Shown here: piece after piece, positions 23,965-33,010 of the stretch | How positions within the stretch are numbered: position 1 is the first letter of the stretch | Layout: each line of letters begins with the position of its first letter | Source: CAINFV01 sp964409235 | Lineage (GTDB): Bacteria; Chlamydiota; Chlamydiia; Chlamydiales; FEN-1388 | Assembly (NCBI GenBank): GCA_964409235.1 | Contig: CAYPCN010000017.1 | Span: 1-33,174 of the forward strand | DNA: 33,174 nucleotides | Reading direction: 5' to 3' | The notes under the pieces: generated by a model | What the model saw: only the letters and a program-made list of their open reading frames with translations | Told to the model about the DNA's origin: nothing | Databases searched by the model: none | Position numbers and translations under genes: made by a program

Positions 23965-24974
23965 ATGGGAGTGCTTGTTCTCGCAATAGAAGACGGACTG
24001 AATCCCAAAAAAGTGGCTTCTACGGATGGGGGGGGGAGTACCATTCACCGTGTCCCGGCTGCGGAGGCAGGGACAGGTTTATTATATGGGATAAGCTTAA
24101 TCGCTATTGGTGCAGGCAGTGCAATCGGAAGGGAGATGAAATCCAATATTGCAGGGATTTTCATGGACTTTCCTATGTGGAGGCTTGTCAGAAAATCGGT
24201 ATCGCACCGAGGGATAAGTCTTCTAAGAAAATTTCTCTCCTACAAGAAAAAACATCCGCATTCCGGTTCCACCCCAAGGTAGCAAAAATGCCTCCTGTTG
24301 AGTGGAAGAGGCGGGCTGAAGCATTCACCCGATATTGTCATGAGCAGGTCAAGGATGCCCCTCTTGCTTTAGACCTTTTCCTTCGAAGGGGACTTTCTGA
24401 GGAATCACTAGAGCGGTTTTCGTTGGGTTGGAACCCAAGTTCTCTTTGGATAAACTGCATCCAATAGGGGCTAGAATCAGAAGGAAGAAAGTTGTGGATC
24501 CCAAAAGGGCTTGTGATACCGACGTATGATCGTTCTGCCGGAGAGCTCAGTAAGCTTAAAATTCGTCGGAGCGATTGGCAGGCGGGGGACAAACTGCCAA
24601 AGTATGTTGAGATCGCTGGAAGCATGCAGACCCCTTCGGTGTATGGAGATCCGAAAAGTAGGCCCATAGTTGTGGTAGAGTCAGAAATTGATGCGATTCT
24701 GCTTCAACAATGTGCGGGAGACCTCTGTTGTTCTATGGCGCTAGGAGGAGCTTCAAAGCGTCCAGATGCTGAGGGACATAGGCTGCTTGTACAGGCCTCT
24801 GCGATTGTTTTTTCACTTGATGTTGATTCCGCAGGGGCCATCGCATATCGGTGGTGGAGGGAGGTATATCAGAATATAAAGGTATGTCCTCCGCCCGTAG
24901 GGAAAAGTCCGGGAGATGCCTTTCTCCGTGGTATTGATTTGAGAGGGTGGGTTGGCCTGGCGCTTTTGCAATGA
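23965..24974 (+). pseudogene. DnaG-like (P4-type) primase, disrupted by a G9-tract frameshift and an amber codon
   Basis: Read across two lesions this is one primase of about 335 aa. ATG 23965 with AGGTAGG upstream opens the N-terminus (IEDGLNPKKVAST). At a run of nine G (24028-24036) the frame must shift to continue into EYHSPCPGCGGRDRF...YWCRQCNRKGD, the zinc ribbon. TAG 24465-24467 then interrupts WINCIQ*GLESEGRKLWIPKGLV at a place where Trp is expected. After it come a TOPRIM domain (VVVESEIDAILL, SLDVDSAG) and a C-terminal GKSPGDAFLRGIDLRGW. It should prime element DNA with the upstream helicase. The homopolymer could be phase-variable or a sequencing error; the TAG argues for decay. Confidence 0.82.
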
Positions 24975-25002
24975 GTATGGCATTGCCACTAGTCATTCGC
25001 TT

Positions 25003-25836
25003 ATGAAAATCCATAATGACACGGACTCGGGTCACGTGGTCCTTGAGAACATGAAAGCAATTTCGGCTCTCATGCCGATTGTTTCGTGTAAAGTCACCCC
25101 AAGTTCCACTAGATCTAACTCTCCTAGTTTAAATAAATTGCCGGCTTCTTCAAAATACAAGCCAGGGCAGATGCCCAACAGCTTTTATGAAAGAAATTTT
25201 CAAATGCTTCCTCATCAGGCTATAAACCTATCTCTGTCAACATTAATCTTTGCCTATAACAACCACTATGGGACTTTTCATTCGACGGATGTACAGCGTA
25301 TCTATAAATCATGTGAGACCATTGACACATCTATTAGATGTTCGGATGATTTCTCATTACTTACTCATAACTGTTTACTGTCGGCATTTCAATCCCACTG
25401 TATAGTGCTTCACGAGGCAGCCATGCGATATTGTGACATGACTAAGCGACCTGCTCAAAAGGAAGATGATCCGACTCTTTATGCTGTCAGAAAGTTCATT
25501 TTGGAATTAAGAAATGCTCATGCTCACATGGCAGTACGATTTCTTCGATTTTCCTGGGATAGAGGTAATGGGAATAAAAAAAAGCCATTTCGATTTACAA
25601 TCTATATTCCTGTTTCTGGGAGGCCCGACGTCCCTTGTTATAATCCTGCCTCGAAGTCAACTCGAAAACTGACGATCCAAGGAACACCTGGCAGAGAACT
25701 GAGGACTACCAAAGATTTTATTGGTAAAATAATCCTATTGTCTTACCACTTCAAAAAGATCTTTGCTTTTCGCACAACATCTACTTGCGACGCTTATGCT
25801 AATCGCTATAAGTCCATTTGGCTTTCTCCTCTCTAG
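25003..25836 (+). CDS. Hypothetical protein with a HEPN-like helical core
   Basis: A 277-aa protein with no signal peptide or membrane span. The central part is alpha-helical (LLSAFQSHCIVLHEAAMRYCDM, then TLYAVRKFILELRNAHAHMAVRFLRF). RNAHAH fits the R-x4-H motif of HEPN ribonucleases, which occur in abortive-infection and toxin systems. The last 90 residues are beta-rich and basic. The start is uncertain: ATG 25003 lacks a good ribosome site and an open TTG frame begins at 24952. It converges on the helicase gene with 16 bp between the two stops. The HEPN call rests on a short motif and is tentative. Confidence 0.45.
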   Translation: MKIHNDTDSGHVVLENMKAISALMPIVSCKVTPSSTRSNSPSLNKLPASSKYKPGQMPNSFYERNFQMLPHQAINLSLSTLIFAYNNHYGTFHSTDVQRIYKSCETIDTSIRCSDDFSLLTHNCLLSAFQSHCIVLHEAAMRYCDMTKRPAQKEDDPTLYAVRKFILELRNAHAHMAVRFLRFSWDRGNGNKKKPFRFTIYIPVSGRPDVPCYNPASKSTRKLTIQGTPGRELRTTKDFIGKIILLSYHFKKIFAFRTTSTCDAYANRYKSIWLSPL

Positions 25837-25852
25837 AAATTGACCTGGAAAC

Positions 25853-28135
25853 CTATGGTAATGATTTCGAGTCTACTGCAAATGCAGATAGCTTGGCCCT
25901 CAAAAGAATTTGTTCAAGCTTGAGAACCTCGTTTTTTCGAACCGTAAGGAGTTTTTCTAGAAGAAATTGGCCTGGAATACTAATGAAAGACGTGTCTACC
26001 GACATCTGGTAATAAGGCACATGTCTTACGCCATTTAATACTAATTTTTCATGGATTGATATGCAGTTATCTAGGCTAGGGAAGGTCTTTAATTCCTCGA
26101 ACTTTTCCCCTTTAATCATACTAAGAAGGCTTACTGCTTCATCTAGGCTATTGATAACAGGGGTAGCGCTCATGCCTAGGGTACATAGATCAACATTATT
26201 AAGGCGCGCCTTGAGAAGAAGGTGCTCTAATACCTTTCGTCTCTTGGTGACATCAACTCCTCTCTGTTTTGCGCTTTGTATCTCATCGAGCACTACGAAG
26301 TCGATGCTGTGGTTCTCAACAAGCCACTCTACATAGTCTTTAGAGTCTTTTTGCTGAAACGCTTCATAGTTAAGAATCAAATATGTGGGTTCTGAAGAGG
26401 AAAGTTGATGACGCATCTTTTTTAGAAAGACCCGACATGTTGGGAAGGATTTTTCTATTTCTTTGCGCCATCCTTCCAGAGTATTATTCAAGGCGATGAC
26501 TAATGTCAATTTGGCGTTAACAACCCGACTAGCAAGGATCGCAGCCAAAGTTTTTCCGGCTCCGACTCCGCTCCAATTACCGAGAGCTCGTTCATTTTTT
26601 ATTCTGAAGGCCACCAACTGTTGCATCAAATTAGGAGGGATTATCTCACCGTTCTTACTAAAGGCGTATCCTTGTGGAATTTCTAAAGCGCAGGCGCCAT
26701 CGTACTGACGAATAAATCGTTCACTCACTGTCGCGCCATAAGCTCCTCCTTGAAAAGACTTAATCGTCTCGACTGTTTTTTTCTGGTCTTCCCTAGGGAG
26801 GGATAAAATTTGCTTCCAAAGATTAGCGATGGCTTTAGAAACTAAAAATTCAATAATATGCTCATCAGGGTTGTTTATGAGATCTTGGACCTTTCTATCC
26901 AGAGAAGATAATATCTCTTGTGCTCTCAACTCCGGTAAGTTCCCTTCCCTGTGCAAGTTACTGCTCTCTGAATTTGTTTCTAGATGAGAGGGCAACTGTT
27001 TTTTTGCCTCTTTTAATTGCTCAACATCGCCCTCTAAATTGTCTAAAATGCAGTTAGTAATTTTTTGAGCGGCATCTGCTTCATTGCATGAACTCGCCAA
27101 TTTAATGATCTCTCTTAAGAGAGAAGAATTGCTGTTGGACATTCTTTTCGATGCGTCAACGAGTTTATTGTGCTTCATAATGCTAAACAGCTCGTCCGGT
27201 CCTAGCTGATGTAGAATCGCCAAAAGGCTCTTGATAAAAGCGAGAATCGAGACCCTATTCCACACGTTGACAGTTCCAAGCCAATCTCCCCAGCCCATCC
27301 AGCCCTTTTTGTCATATATCACATTAGGCGCTGCTGGAATATCAGCTGGCCTTCCATCTGTTTTTGCCCAATCGGCCCACTCTTCTTTGCCATTAAAACC
27401 TAAGGAGCGTGCGAAGGTACGTGCTTCTTCGAAGGGCCGAAAATTATAATCATTAGGACCTTTATTTTCGGTTCCCAAAAAATCTCCCCAGCTCTTCCAC
27501 CCTTCTTTTTCATATACTACATTAGGAGCTGCGGGAATATCGGATGGCCTTGCATCCGTCTTTGCCCACTCAGCCCATTCTTTTTGGTTGTCAAGGTGTA
27601 GGTCTCGGGCAAATGCGCGAGTTTCTTCGAAGGGTCTAAATTCTTTATCTTTATTAGAAACTTTTCCTGTACCCAACCAGTTTCCCCAATCAATCCACCC
27701 TTTTTTAAAATATACCTCATTGGGGCATGCGGGAATATCAGATGGCCTTGCATCAGTCTTTACCCACTCAGCCCATTCTTTTCGGTTGTCAAGGTGTAAG
27801 TCTCGGGCAAATGCGCGAGCTTTATCAAAGGGTTTAAATACTTTATCTTGATTAGCGATTCTTCCTGTACCCAACCAGTCTCCAAACCCATCTCAACCTT
27901 TCTTGACGTACGTTCTTGCAGGATTTGCAGGAATATCGGACGGCCTTGCGTCTGTTTTTGCCAATGCCCGCCATTGTTCCCTGCTTTTAAGGTTCGAGGA
28001 TCGAGCAAAGAACCGCGCTTCTTCAAAGGGGCGGTAGTTATCTCCATTGGAGGTTTTGTTTAAGGAAGTTTTAGCCGCTTCTTGTTGGGGCAATTCTTCA
28101 TTTACAGGGCGAGTTTCGGCATTTTCTATGTTCAT
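25853..28135 (-). pseudogene. Superfamily 2 helicase with four 66-aa W-rich repeats, one nonsense codon, second RecA lobe missing
   Basis: From ATG 28135 (AAGG upstream) to the stop at 25853, 760 codons in one frame, interrupted by TGA at 27893-27895. That TGA stands where the repeat consensus has Trp (KKGW). Four tandem repeats of about 66 aa (FRPFEEARxFARxL...EWAxWAKTDxRPxDIPAxPNVxYxKKGWxxWGDWLGT) fill the N-terminal third; this is the so-called integrase-repeat type, named from memory. The helicase part has Walker A GVGAGKT (about 523-529), DEIQ (617-620) and SATP (656-659), but the protein stops about 100 residues later with no second RecA domain. Either a pseudogene or two separately translated parts (TTG 27874 could restart). 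Confidence 0.75.
27270..28040 (-). repeat. Four tandem ~198-bp repeats within the helicase gene
   Basis: Four in-frame units encode the 66-aa W-rich repeat. The second and third units are close at nucleotide level (shared long blocks around 27540-27640 and 27740-27830), pointing to recent duplication. The first unit (nearest the start codon) and the fourth are more diverged. Confidence 0.75.
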
Positions 28136-28544
28136 CGTAACCTTATTATTAAAACTATAGAAAAGACAGAGCAACTTCATGGCAATCGATGTCGAATTTT
28201 TTTCAACTACCATGCCCTTTTAGAAAACGTCCGCCAGCTCAAAAACACATTATTTGTTTAACTCTGGTTCGTATTCTTCTATTCAAAAATTCCCACACTT
28301 CATTGTTCTATATTTTGCGCGTCCAGTGGCTTTTTTTGTAGGAGAAAATTGAACGTTTTCCGGCCTTTTTTGAAGGGAGAAAAGTATCATGTGTCGCGTC
28401 TCCACAGTGCAAAGCTTGAACGGTATTCTGGATAAGCCAGGAGCCTCGCCCATCGGTAGACATAGGAAGGGCCATGTCAGGACATCGGATTCTCCTTATG
28501 ACGTTGTCGTGGGTCGGGGCGACCATGCCGAAAAGCCCTCTGGG
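28136..28544. other. Gene-free stretch between helicase and protease
   Basis: About 409 bp. The part next to the helicase start is AT-rich, with a TATAGT hexamer (on the - strand, near 28152) that could be its -10. From about 28380 the base composition shifts to GC-rich. A short + strand ORF (28389-28634) runs into the protease gene; its product matches nothing I know and its GC-rich codons differ from the surroundings. I see no supported gene or RNA. Confidence 0.5.
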
Positions 28545-29474
28545 TTACTGTCTAAAACCAGCCTCTTTCAGACCGTCTTCAACAGTTTGGCCAGTAAGTA
28601 TTGCGGTGCAAAAGGGAAGGAATGTCTCGTATAGAGAAACGTGCCCACGGCATATAAGGTTGTTTGCTGGAGACGGAGGAGGAGGTGACTGTTCTGTTAC
28701 TAGGCCGGCCAGTTGGATTTCCTGAATTTTTAATCCTTCACTGGTTTCAATGAGTTCAATCTGCCATAGTCCATTTCCACTTGTACCGATGTATGATTTT
28801 GGAAGGGAGTAGCCATCAACCCCATTTCTTGAAATTGGTAAATCAAAATTATCTATATCTTTGGTCAGACCAGAAAGATAACAAGGGGACAGAACGGGGC
28901 CTAAGGGTGCCGCCCAATGAAATCCGGCATTTGGGTAAAATACTATCTTCTCGGATGGACTTATTCCTTCAATCAGCTCAGCGCCCTCGTCGGGTGTTGC
29001 GTTGAACCCCCACAACCAGGATGAAATATTTTCTTTGGACCAGTATCGGCTGGGATCGCTCGCAAATTTTTGTTCAGAAGAGATTAGGTTCCACCAATCT
29101 CTGCCTAAGTCGCTGATATTGCCTTCAGAGTCCAATTCGATAAATGCAATATCAACGTCGTGTCCGTTTGAGCTGCCTGGCAAAGAGATAATCTGCTTAA
29201 GTTTTAAAGGAATTTGTCTAAAAGTCTTTGGGTGTGGGCTGTAAACGTACGAGTGTTGTTTGTTAACAAAAATTTCTGCAACGTGATGGTTTGTCAAAAC
29301 ACCCTTTTTTCCACAGAGGTCTACGCAAACACCACATCCAAATTCGGGTTCTATAATGTCGATCTGATTTGGAAAAAACAGGGGGACGCAAAAGGGGTTG
29401 ATCGAATCTATCACTGTATCGTGAATTTCGGGATGCCTTTCGAAAAAGGCTCTTAATGTGAGAGCTTTTCTCAT
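28545..29474 (-). CDS. Trypsin-like serine peptidase
   Basis: A 309-aa protein without a signal peptide, so probably cytoplasmic. The chymotrypsin-fold triad can be placed: His64 in TNHHVAE, Asp108 in GHDVDIAFIEL and Ser232 in GTSGNGLWQ, a variant of GDSGG. Cysteine-rich region CGVCVDLCGKK precedes the His. Cytoplasmic trypsin-like proteases occur in bacterial defence and effector-activation modules, but no partner is identified here. I use ATG 29474 (GGAG very close upstream); TTG 29483 is an alternative. It shares strand and order with the broken helicase downstream of it. Confidence 0.75.
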   Translation of the reverse strand: MRKALTLRAFFERHPEIHDTVIDSINPFCVPLFFPNQIDIIEPEFGCGVCVDLCGKKGVLTNHHVAEIFVNKQHSYVYSPHPKTFRQIPLKLKQIISLPGSSNGHDVDIAFIELDSEGNISDLGRDWWNLISSEQKFASDPSRYWSKENISSWLWGFNATPDEGAELIEGISPSEKIVFYPNAGFHWAAPLGPVLSPCYLSGLTKDIDNFDLPISRNGVDGYSLPKSYIGTSGNGLWQIELIETSEGLKIQEIQLAGLVTEQSPPPPSPANNLICRGHVSLYETFLPFCTAILTGQTVEDGLKEAGFRQ

Positions 29475-30280
29475 AATCTCCAATTTATTGGGGTTTTCTC
29501 CTAACAGTGCCTTCTTAGAACTATTCTCAGTATATGGTTGTTATTTTTTTACATACAGATTTTGTGGGCTGTCCAAGTTGTTTATCCACCATCTCTGGCT
29601 GTACCTTTATGTGGCTTGGCGAGCTTGTCATTTTTACCGTTCTTGTCTTCGGTTTCACTCTTGCTTCAGGGCTGAGATCAATGAGCTCCGTCCAGGCCAT
29701 GGCGTGGGCTCATGAAGATGACGTAAGTGATGTCCTAGAGACAGGGCGGCAAGGCAAGGTTGGTCGGTGCTCGGTCGAGGGCCCGTGACAGGTTTTTTTC
29801 TAGAGCTCTGCAATTCAGTCAAACGTACGAATACCAAAACAGTGTCCTCTTACCTTCACCCCTTTATTGCCCCTTTTGCTCTTAAATATTTCAGCTTTTT
29901 AAGCGGTGCCAGTGGGCAAAGGAAATGGCCTATCTGTCGGGAAGCTAAAACGACTCACCTGACGGCGTCCGCGGTCTAACGGACGTCAAAGCCGAGGCAT
30001 CCGTCAAAAGTGTCGATATTCTGTCTGCTGTTGCAACAGAAGAAGTATCCAGTGTCTGAGGTTGAAAAACATTTTTTAAGAGCCGCTTTTGCTCTTCTGC
30101 TGCGAGAAGCTATCCTCACAGGGGAAGACCACAAGATCAATCCCCCAGGTTACTGGTCCACTTTTGGTCCAGTACGTCGCAAAATCCAGCATGATTTCTG
30201 GTGATTTTATTTTGGGAAGATGGATATCGTTCTCTCTGTATTGTCAGGTAGCATCACGTGGTGTTACGAAAGGGCTCCGA
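29475..30280. other. Gene-poor right end of the element
   Basis: About 800 bp between the protease and the right direct repeat. Several short ORFs (for example 29534-29788 and 30010-30204) lack ribosome sites and recognisable products. Notable sites: a hairpin CGTCCG/CGGACG around an 8-nt loop (29966-29985), and the arm-like dyad TACTGG...CCAGTA (30151-30174). The sequence 30173-30190 (AGTACGTCGCAAAATCCAG) also resembles the bases right of attL (AGTGCGGCAAAATCAGG), so part of this end is derived from the element's left arm. Confidence 0.55.
30151..30174. promoter_or_regulatory. Candidate integrase arm-type site (right)
   Basis: TACTGG (30151-30156) and CCAGTA (30169-30174) form a dyad with an 18-... 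class spacing of 12 bp between arms; the inner bases TCCACT/TTGGT also repeat the left-end site at 17841-17864. It lies 106 bp before the right direct repeat. Confidence 0.45.
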
Positions 30281-30387
30281 ACTTAAAATCCCCTGGGGGC
30301 GACCCCGTGCCGGTTCGAGTCCGGCCCCGAGCATCTATCAATGAGGTATGCTTACGCATAGCTTCCTGGCAATCGAGACGAATTGCG
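30281..30387 (+). repeat. Right/internal att direct repeat (107 bp) with tRNA-Leu 3' fragment
   Basis: Identical to 17734-17840. Bases 30281-30333 are the 3' part of tRNA-Leu from the anticodon loop onward, without the 5' half, so it is not a working tRNA. The bases after 30387 (CACTGGTC...GCGG.AAAATCAG) are a degraded version of the sequence after attL, showing that this is a junction with the left end of a second element copy. Confidence 0.9.
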
Positions 30388-30427
30388 CACTGGTCTACCG
30401 CGGAAAAATCAGCAGGATGTGTCACCT

Positions 30428-30639
30428 AGTCGGTCAGAGAGACTTTGAGAAAGTTCTTTCTGTGAAAATCGAGGATGTGGATTTTTCTCGATTCTCCGTT
30501 ACTTTTCAGAAGGTGTGTCGTATTTCGCCATCTGTTTGAGGATATCAAGAGGTTTTTATCCAAGATCATAAAATAAGGCTACGTTTTTGCAGGGAAGAAG
30601 AGAGGGTCTCGACAACCATCTCATTTCGAGCTCTGAAGG
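30428..30639 (+). pseudogene. Remnant of a second pGP7/8-like gene
   Basis: This stretch resembles 19552-19765, the C-terminal third of the pGP7/8-like gene. Shared blocks include GGTCAGAGAG, AAGTTCTTTCTGTGA, ATCGAGGATGTGGATTTTTC, CATCTGTTTGAGGATATCAA and GTTTTTGCAGG. It has frameshifts and stops (TGA at the block end near 30538). Only 40 bp separate it from the att repeat, against about 1.7 kb in the intact copy, so the integrase and the front of this gene have been deleted. Confidence 0.82.
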
Positions 30640-30682
30640 TTCCCGAGCGTTCGGCAAAAACGGCATCGCATCTCTGCAGGAC

Positions 30683-31405
30683 TCACTTCCCGGCTTCAGA
30701 ATGCTTAATTTTTAGAAGCGTTATCTCGATTATAAGCAAACTATTGGGGGGAAGGAGACCGAACTTTCCATAGGCTAAGTTCGGATGAACATAAATTTTC
30801 CTCTTTTCGCCTTCAAGCATCCCTTTCATGGCCTGGGAAATAGCAGGCAGAAAATCATCAGGAGCACAAGTGCAAGGAGAAGTGTCGGTATCCTTATCTA
30901 GGTGTTCACTAGAGAGTATAGGTTCTCCTCGCGAATTAAAAATTGTGTACCGAACAACTATGGCGTCATTTTCAGAAAGAGCTCTCTTCCCTTGCCCTGT
31001 TTCAATAATTTCATACGCAAGTGCGTCTGGCTTTAAAATGTGCACAGAATCTTTTTTGCACACCTCTTGTAAATAGCTTTCCGTTTGCTTGAGATTTTGT
31101 GCTGCTTGATACTCAAATAACTTCTTTTGTAGCGATTCAAAAACAGCATCGTTACTTTTTCCGCCGAGTTGACCTTTTTGGAAGGCTCGTTGTCGGTATT
31201 CTCTCATACCTTGGATAACTGCTTCCAAATCAAGGCACTCAGATTGCATTTGAAGATCTTCGGCCAAGAGATGTCCAATCTGCTTTGAGTACGTCTGTAT
31301 TTCTTCCTGAAGGTTCGTGTCTTCTGTCGGTTCATTCGAAAAAATAATCGGTGTTATCAAAAGGCAGACAAAAATCGAGCTTCCGGATTTAAAAAACGAG
31401 AACAT
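30683..31405 (-). CDS. Exported FKBP-type peptidyl-prolyl isomerase (Mip-like)
   Basis: A 240-aa protein with a signal sequence (hydrophobic SIFVCLLITPIIFS near residues 9-22), an alpha-helical linker/dimerisation region (about 30-120), and a C-terminal FKBP domain (about 130-235: YEIIETGQGKRALSENDAIVVRYTIF, FLPAISQAMKGMLEGEKRKIYVHPNLAYG, PPNSLLIIEITLLKI). This is the Mip layout; Mip proteins are surface or periplasmic isomerases linked to host-cell infection in Legionella and Chlamydia. Some active-site aromatics of FKBP appear changed. It follows the 326-aa gene with 3 nt between stop and ATG, so it is the last gene of that operon. Confidence 0.85.
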   Translation of the reverse strand: MFSFFKSGSSIFVCLLITPIIFSNEPTEDTNLQEEIQTYSKQIGHLLAEDLQMQSECLDLEAVIQGMREYRQRAFQKGQLGGKSNDAVFESLQKKLFEYQAAQNLKQTESYLQEVCKKDSVHILKPDALAYEIIETGQGKRALSENDAIVVRYTIFNSRGEPILSSEHLDKDTDTSPCTCAPDDFLPAISQAMKGMLEGEKRKIYVHPNLAYGKFGLLPPNSLLIIEITLLKIKHSEAGK

Positions 31406-31408
31406 ACA

Positions 31409-32389
31409 TTATTCCTCAGTGAGTTTGTCGAAGACTGTTTCCAAAAAATCTCCTGATGTAAGGACCTTTCTGATCTCCCGTTGCTGTTCCTTATAGTTTT
31501 TGAGGAGGGTGGTAGTTTCCTGGCTGTTTTTGTCGCACCAAAATAATGGAATTTGTACAAAGGCAATGTCTTCAAAAAGTAATTCGGTACTATCTTGCAA
31601 GACGAGCCGTAAATGGGCTAACTCATCTTCTAAAGACGAAAAACCGTCTGAGGGTTGCATGAGTCTAGAAGAGTTGTATTGGGGGAGGCGTCCCTTGTCG
31701 AGAGAATAGCGATCGAATTTGAGAAAGTTGTCCCTATCGTCCGCACCAGGGAGATCTGAAGTTTTCCATGGCGGGACATTTTGACGAGAAAGAAAATCTC
31801 TTATCTCGCTTCTTCGTTCTGCATTGAGCGAATTTTGAACACCATATCCCAGGCATATGCCTAAAAGGGCTTCGTGATTATTACATGCTGTTTTCTCAAA
31901 ATCGCCGCTTTTTGAAAGATTCGTCAATAAGGCGTCAGCATTAGCGGCAATACATCCAAATTGTTCAAAAATACTTCTGTTTTCGTTGAATATTCTCGAA
32001 AATGCATCCTTGTTTATAAAAAAAGCCCAGGCGTCCTCATTATGTTTATGAATGGATAGTTGGTATTTTTTTAGTTTTAATTTTGGGATGACTTTTTCGA
32101 CAATTGGGATGGCGTTGTCGTATAAAGAGCGAATCATGTCGAAGGATGTTTTTTCTGAAGGCTGGAGGGAAAGAAGCGTGACTGGCTTAGTCCCAAACAA
32201 AGTGTAGCCAAATTCGGTTTCCTTCATCAAGTATTCGCAAAAAGATTTAAGATCTTCACGTTCTTGTTGTGAAAGCTGCCCTAGTATTTTTCTTGAATGT
32301 TTTTCGGAAAAAACTCCAAAAAAGATGATTGATACGAGAGATGTCAAAATTAGAATGCATAAAGCTACGATGTTTTTTCTATTTTTCAT
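31409..32389 (-). CDS. Exported or membrane-anchored GYTLxGxKP-family protein
   Basis: A 326-aa protein with an N-terminal hydrophobic segment (IVALCILILTSLVSIIFFGVF, residues about 6-26) acting as signal or anchor. It shares with the protein at 20556-21506 the FGYTLFGTKPVT motif, LGICLGYGVQN, PSDGFSSLEDELAHLRLVLQDSTE and a C-terminal block ending with DFLETVFDKL. No known domain. I start at ATG 32389; the open frame continues to 32440. It lies between the small exported gene and the FKBP gene on the same strand. Confidence 0.75.
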   Translation of the reverse strand: MKNRKNIVALCILILTSLVSIIFFGVFSEKHSRKILGQLSQQEREDLKSFCEYLMKETEFGYTLFGTKPVTLLSLQPSEKTSFDMIRSLYDNAIPIVEKVIPKLKLKKYQLSIHKHNEDAWAFFINKDAFSRIFNENRSIFEQFGCIAANADALLTNLSKSGDFEKTACNNHEALLGICLGYGVQNSLNAERRSEIRDFLSRQNVPPWKTSDLPGADDRDNFLKFDRYSLDKGRLPQYNSSRLMQPSDGFSSLEDELAHLRLVLQDSTELLFEDIAFVQIPLFWCDKNSQETTTLLKNYKEQQREIRKVLTSGDFLETVFDKLTEE

Positions 32390-32497
32390 CACTCTCAGCC
32401 TTCTATAGGTGGCCCTTGACACAGTAGTGCGAACAAACACGCATTATAGGGACAAATCAGCACAATCAGTTTAGACTACCAACGTTAGGGAACACTC

Positions 32498-32791
32498 TCA
32501 AAACAGCATTGCAGGCGATAGGGGAGTGAATAGCAAACGCTTACTCTGAAATTCGGGAATATTTTTTAACTGACATTCTTTTATAAAAAGGCCCTTGCTT
32601 CCTGAAAATACACAAGAAATAGGGACTTCCCGGTCGTCAATATAGAGGCACAGACCTTTCTCGGTGATTTTTACTTCCTCGGATTTAAGATCTATATGTC
32701 GGCTTTTGAGCTTATGTGAAGGAGTACTGGATGCAACGGCAATGGAGTTGAAGAAAAGAAAGCACAACATCAATGAAAATACGTTTTTCAT
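32498..32791 (-). CDS. Small exported protein, paralogue of 19982-20326 without the zinc finger
   Basis: A 97-aa protein. Signal peptide at residues 1-21 (MKNVFSLMLCFLFFNSIAVAS). The mature part (SEEVKITEKGLCLYIDDREVPISCVFSGSKGLFIKECQL) lines up with the exported protein at 19982-20326 (VKATPEGIIV...KGLFFLKKDRL). The C-terminal C2H2-like finger of that protein is absent here. AGGAG stands 9 nt before ATG 32791. First gene of a three-gene operon with the GYTLxGxKP protein and the FKBP isomerase. Confidence 0.7.
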   Translation of the reverse strand: MKNVFSLMLCFLFFNSIAVASSTPSHKLKSRHIDLKSEEVKITEKGLCLYIDDREVPISCVFSGSKGLFIKECQLKNIPEFQSKRLLFTPLSPAMLF

Positions 32792-33010
32792 GAGAACATC
32801 TCCTGTAGGTGACAACATTGAGGGTAGCTCGGTGCTCAAAATAACACCTCCGGGCCAATTTCCGATCGACCCAGCCTGACCACACTACGAATTTCATATT
32901 CAAAAAGCAATTTTTTTCTACTGCGTGTGGGCGGCAACGGAGATATCTCCAAAAGCTGTCGATAAAAGGCTCTGGACATCCATATGGATGTGTAAAAAAC
33001 TCAAAAGTTT
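32792..33010. other. Intergenic palindromes at the right edge
   Basis: No gene. ACATCCATATGGATGT (32976-32991) is a perfect 16-bp palindrome. Directly after it AAAAACT and AGTTTTT flank a 3-4 nt loop (about 32994-33012), giving a second hairpin that abuts the 54-bp inverted copy at 33011. The two hairpins together look like a terminator or a recombination boundary. Confidence 0.45.

Noticed and set aside
27893..27895. UGA recoded as tryptophan
   Set aside because: TGA is the ordinary stop of ftsW, murG, ftsQ and others here, and the other Trp-to-stop lesion is TAG. Independent decay is simpler.
27270..28040. CRISPR-like array
   Set aside because: The regular ~198-bp repeats are in-frame protein repeats, not short repeats with unique spacers. 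No CRISPR array or cas gene was seen in the window.
28389..28634. 81-aa + strand ORF overlapping the protease gene
   Set aside because: It has a poorly placed ribosome site, no recognisable family, and overlaps a well-supported gene on the other strand. Only the local GC shift is notable.
29458..30204. Short ORFs at the right end of the element
   Set aside because: No ribosome sites, no recognisable products, and one owes its apparent similarity to the integrase leader to the repeated arm DNA.
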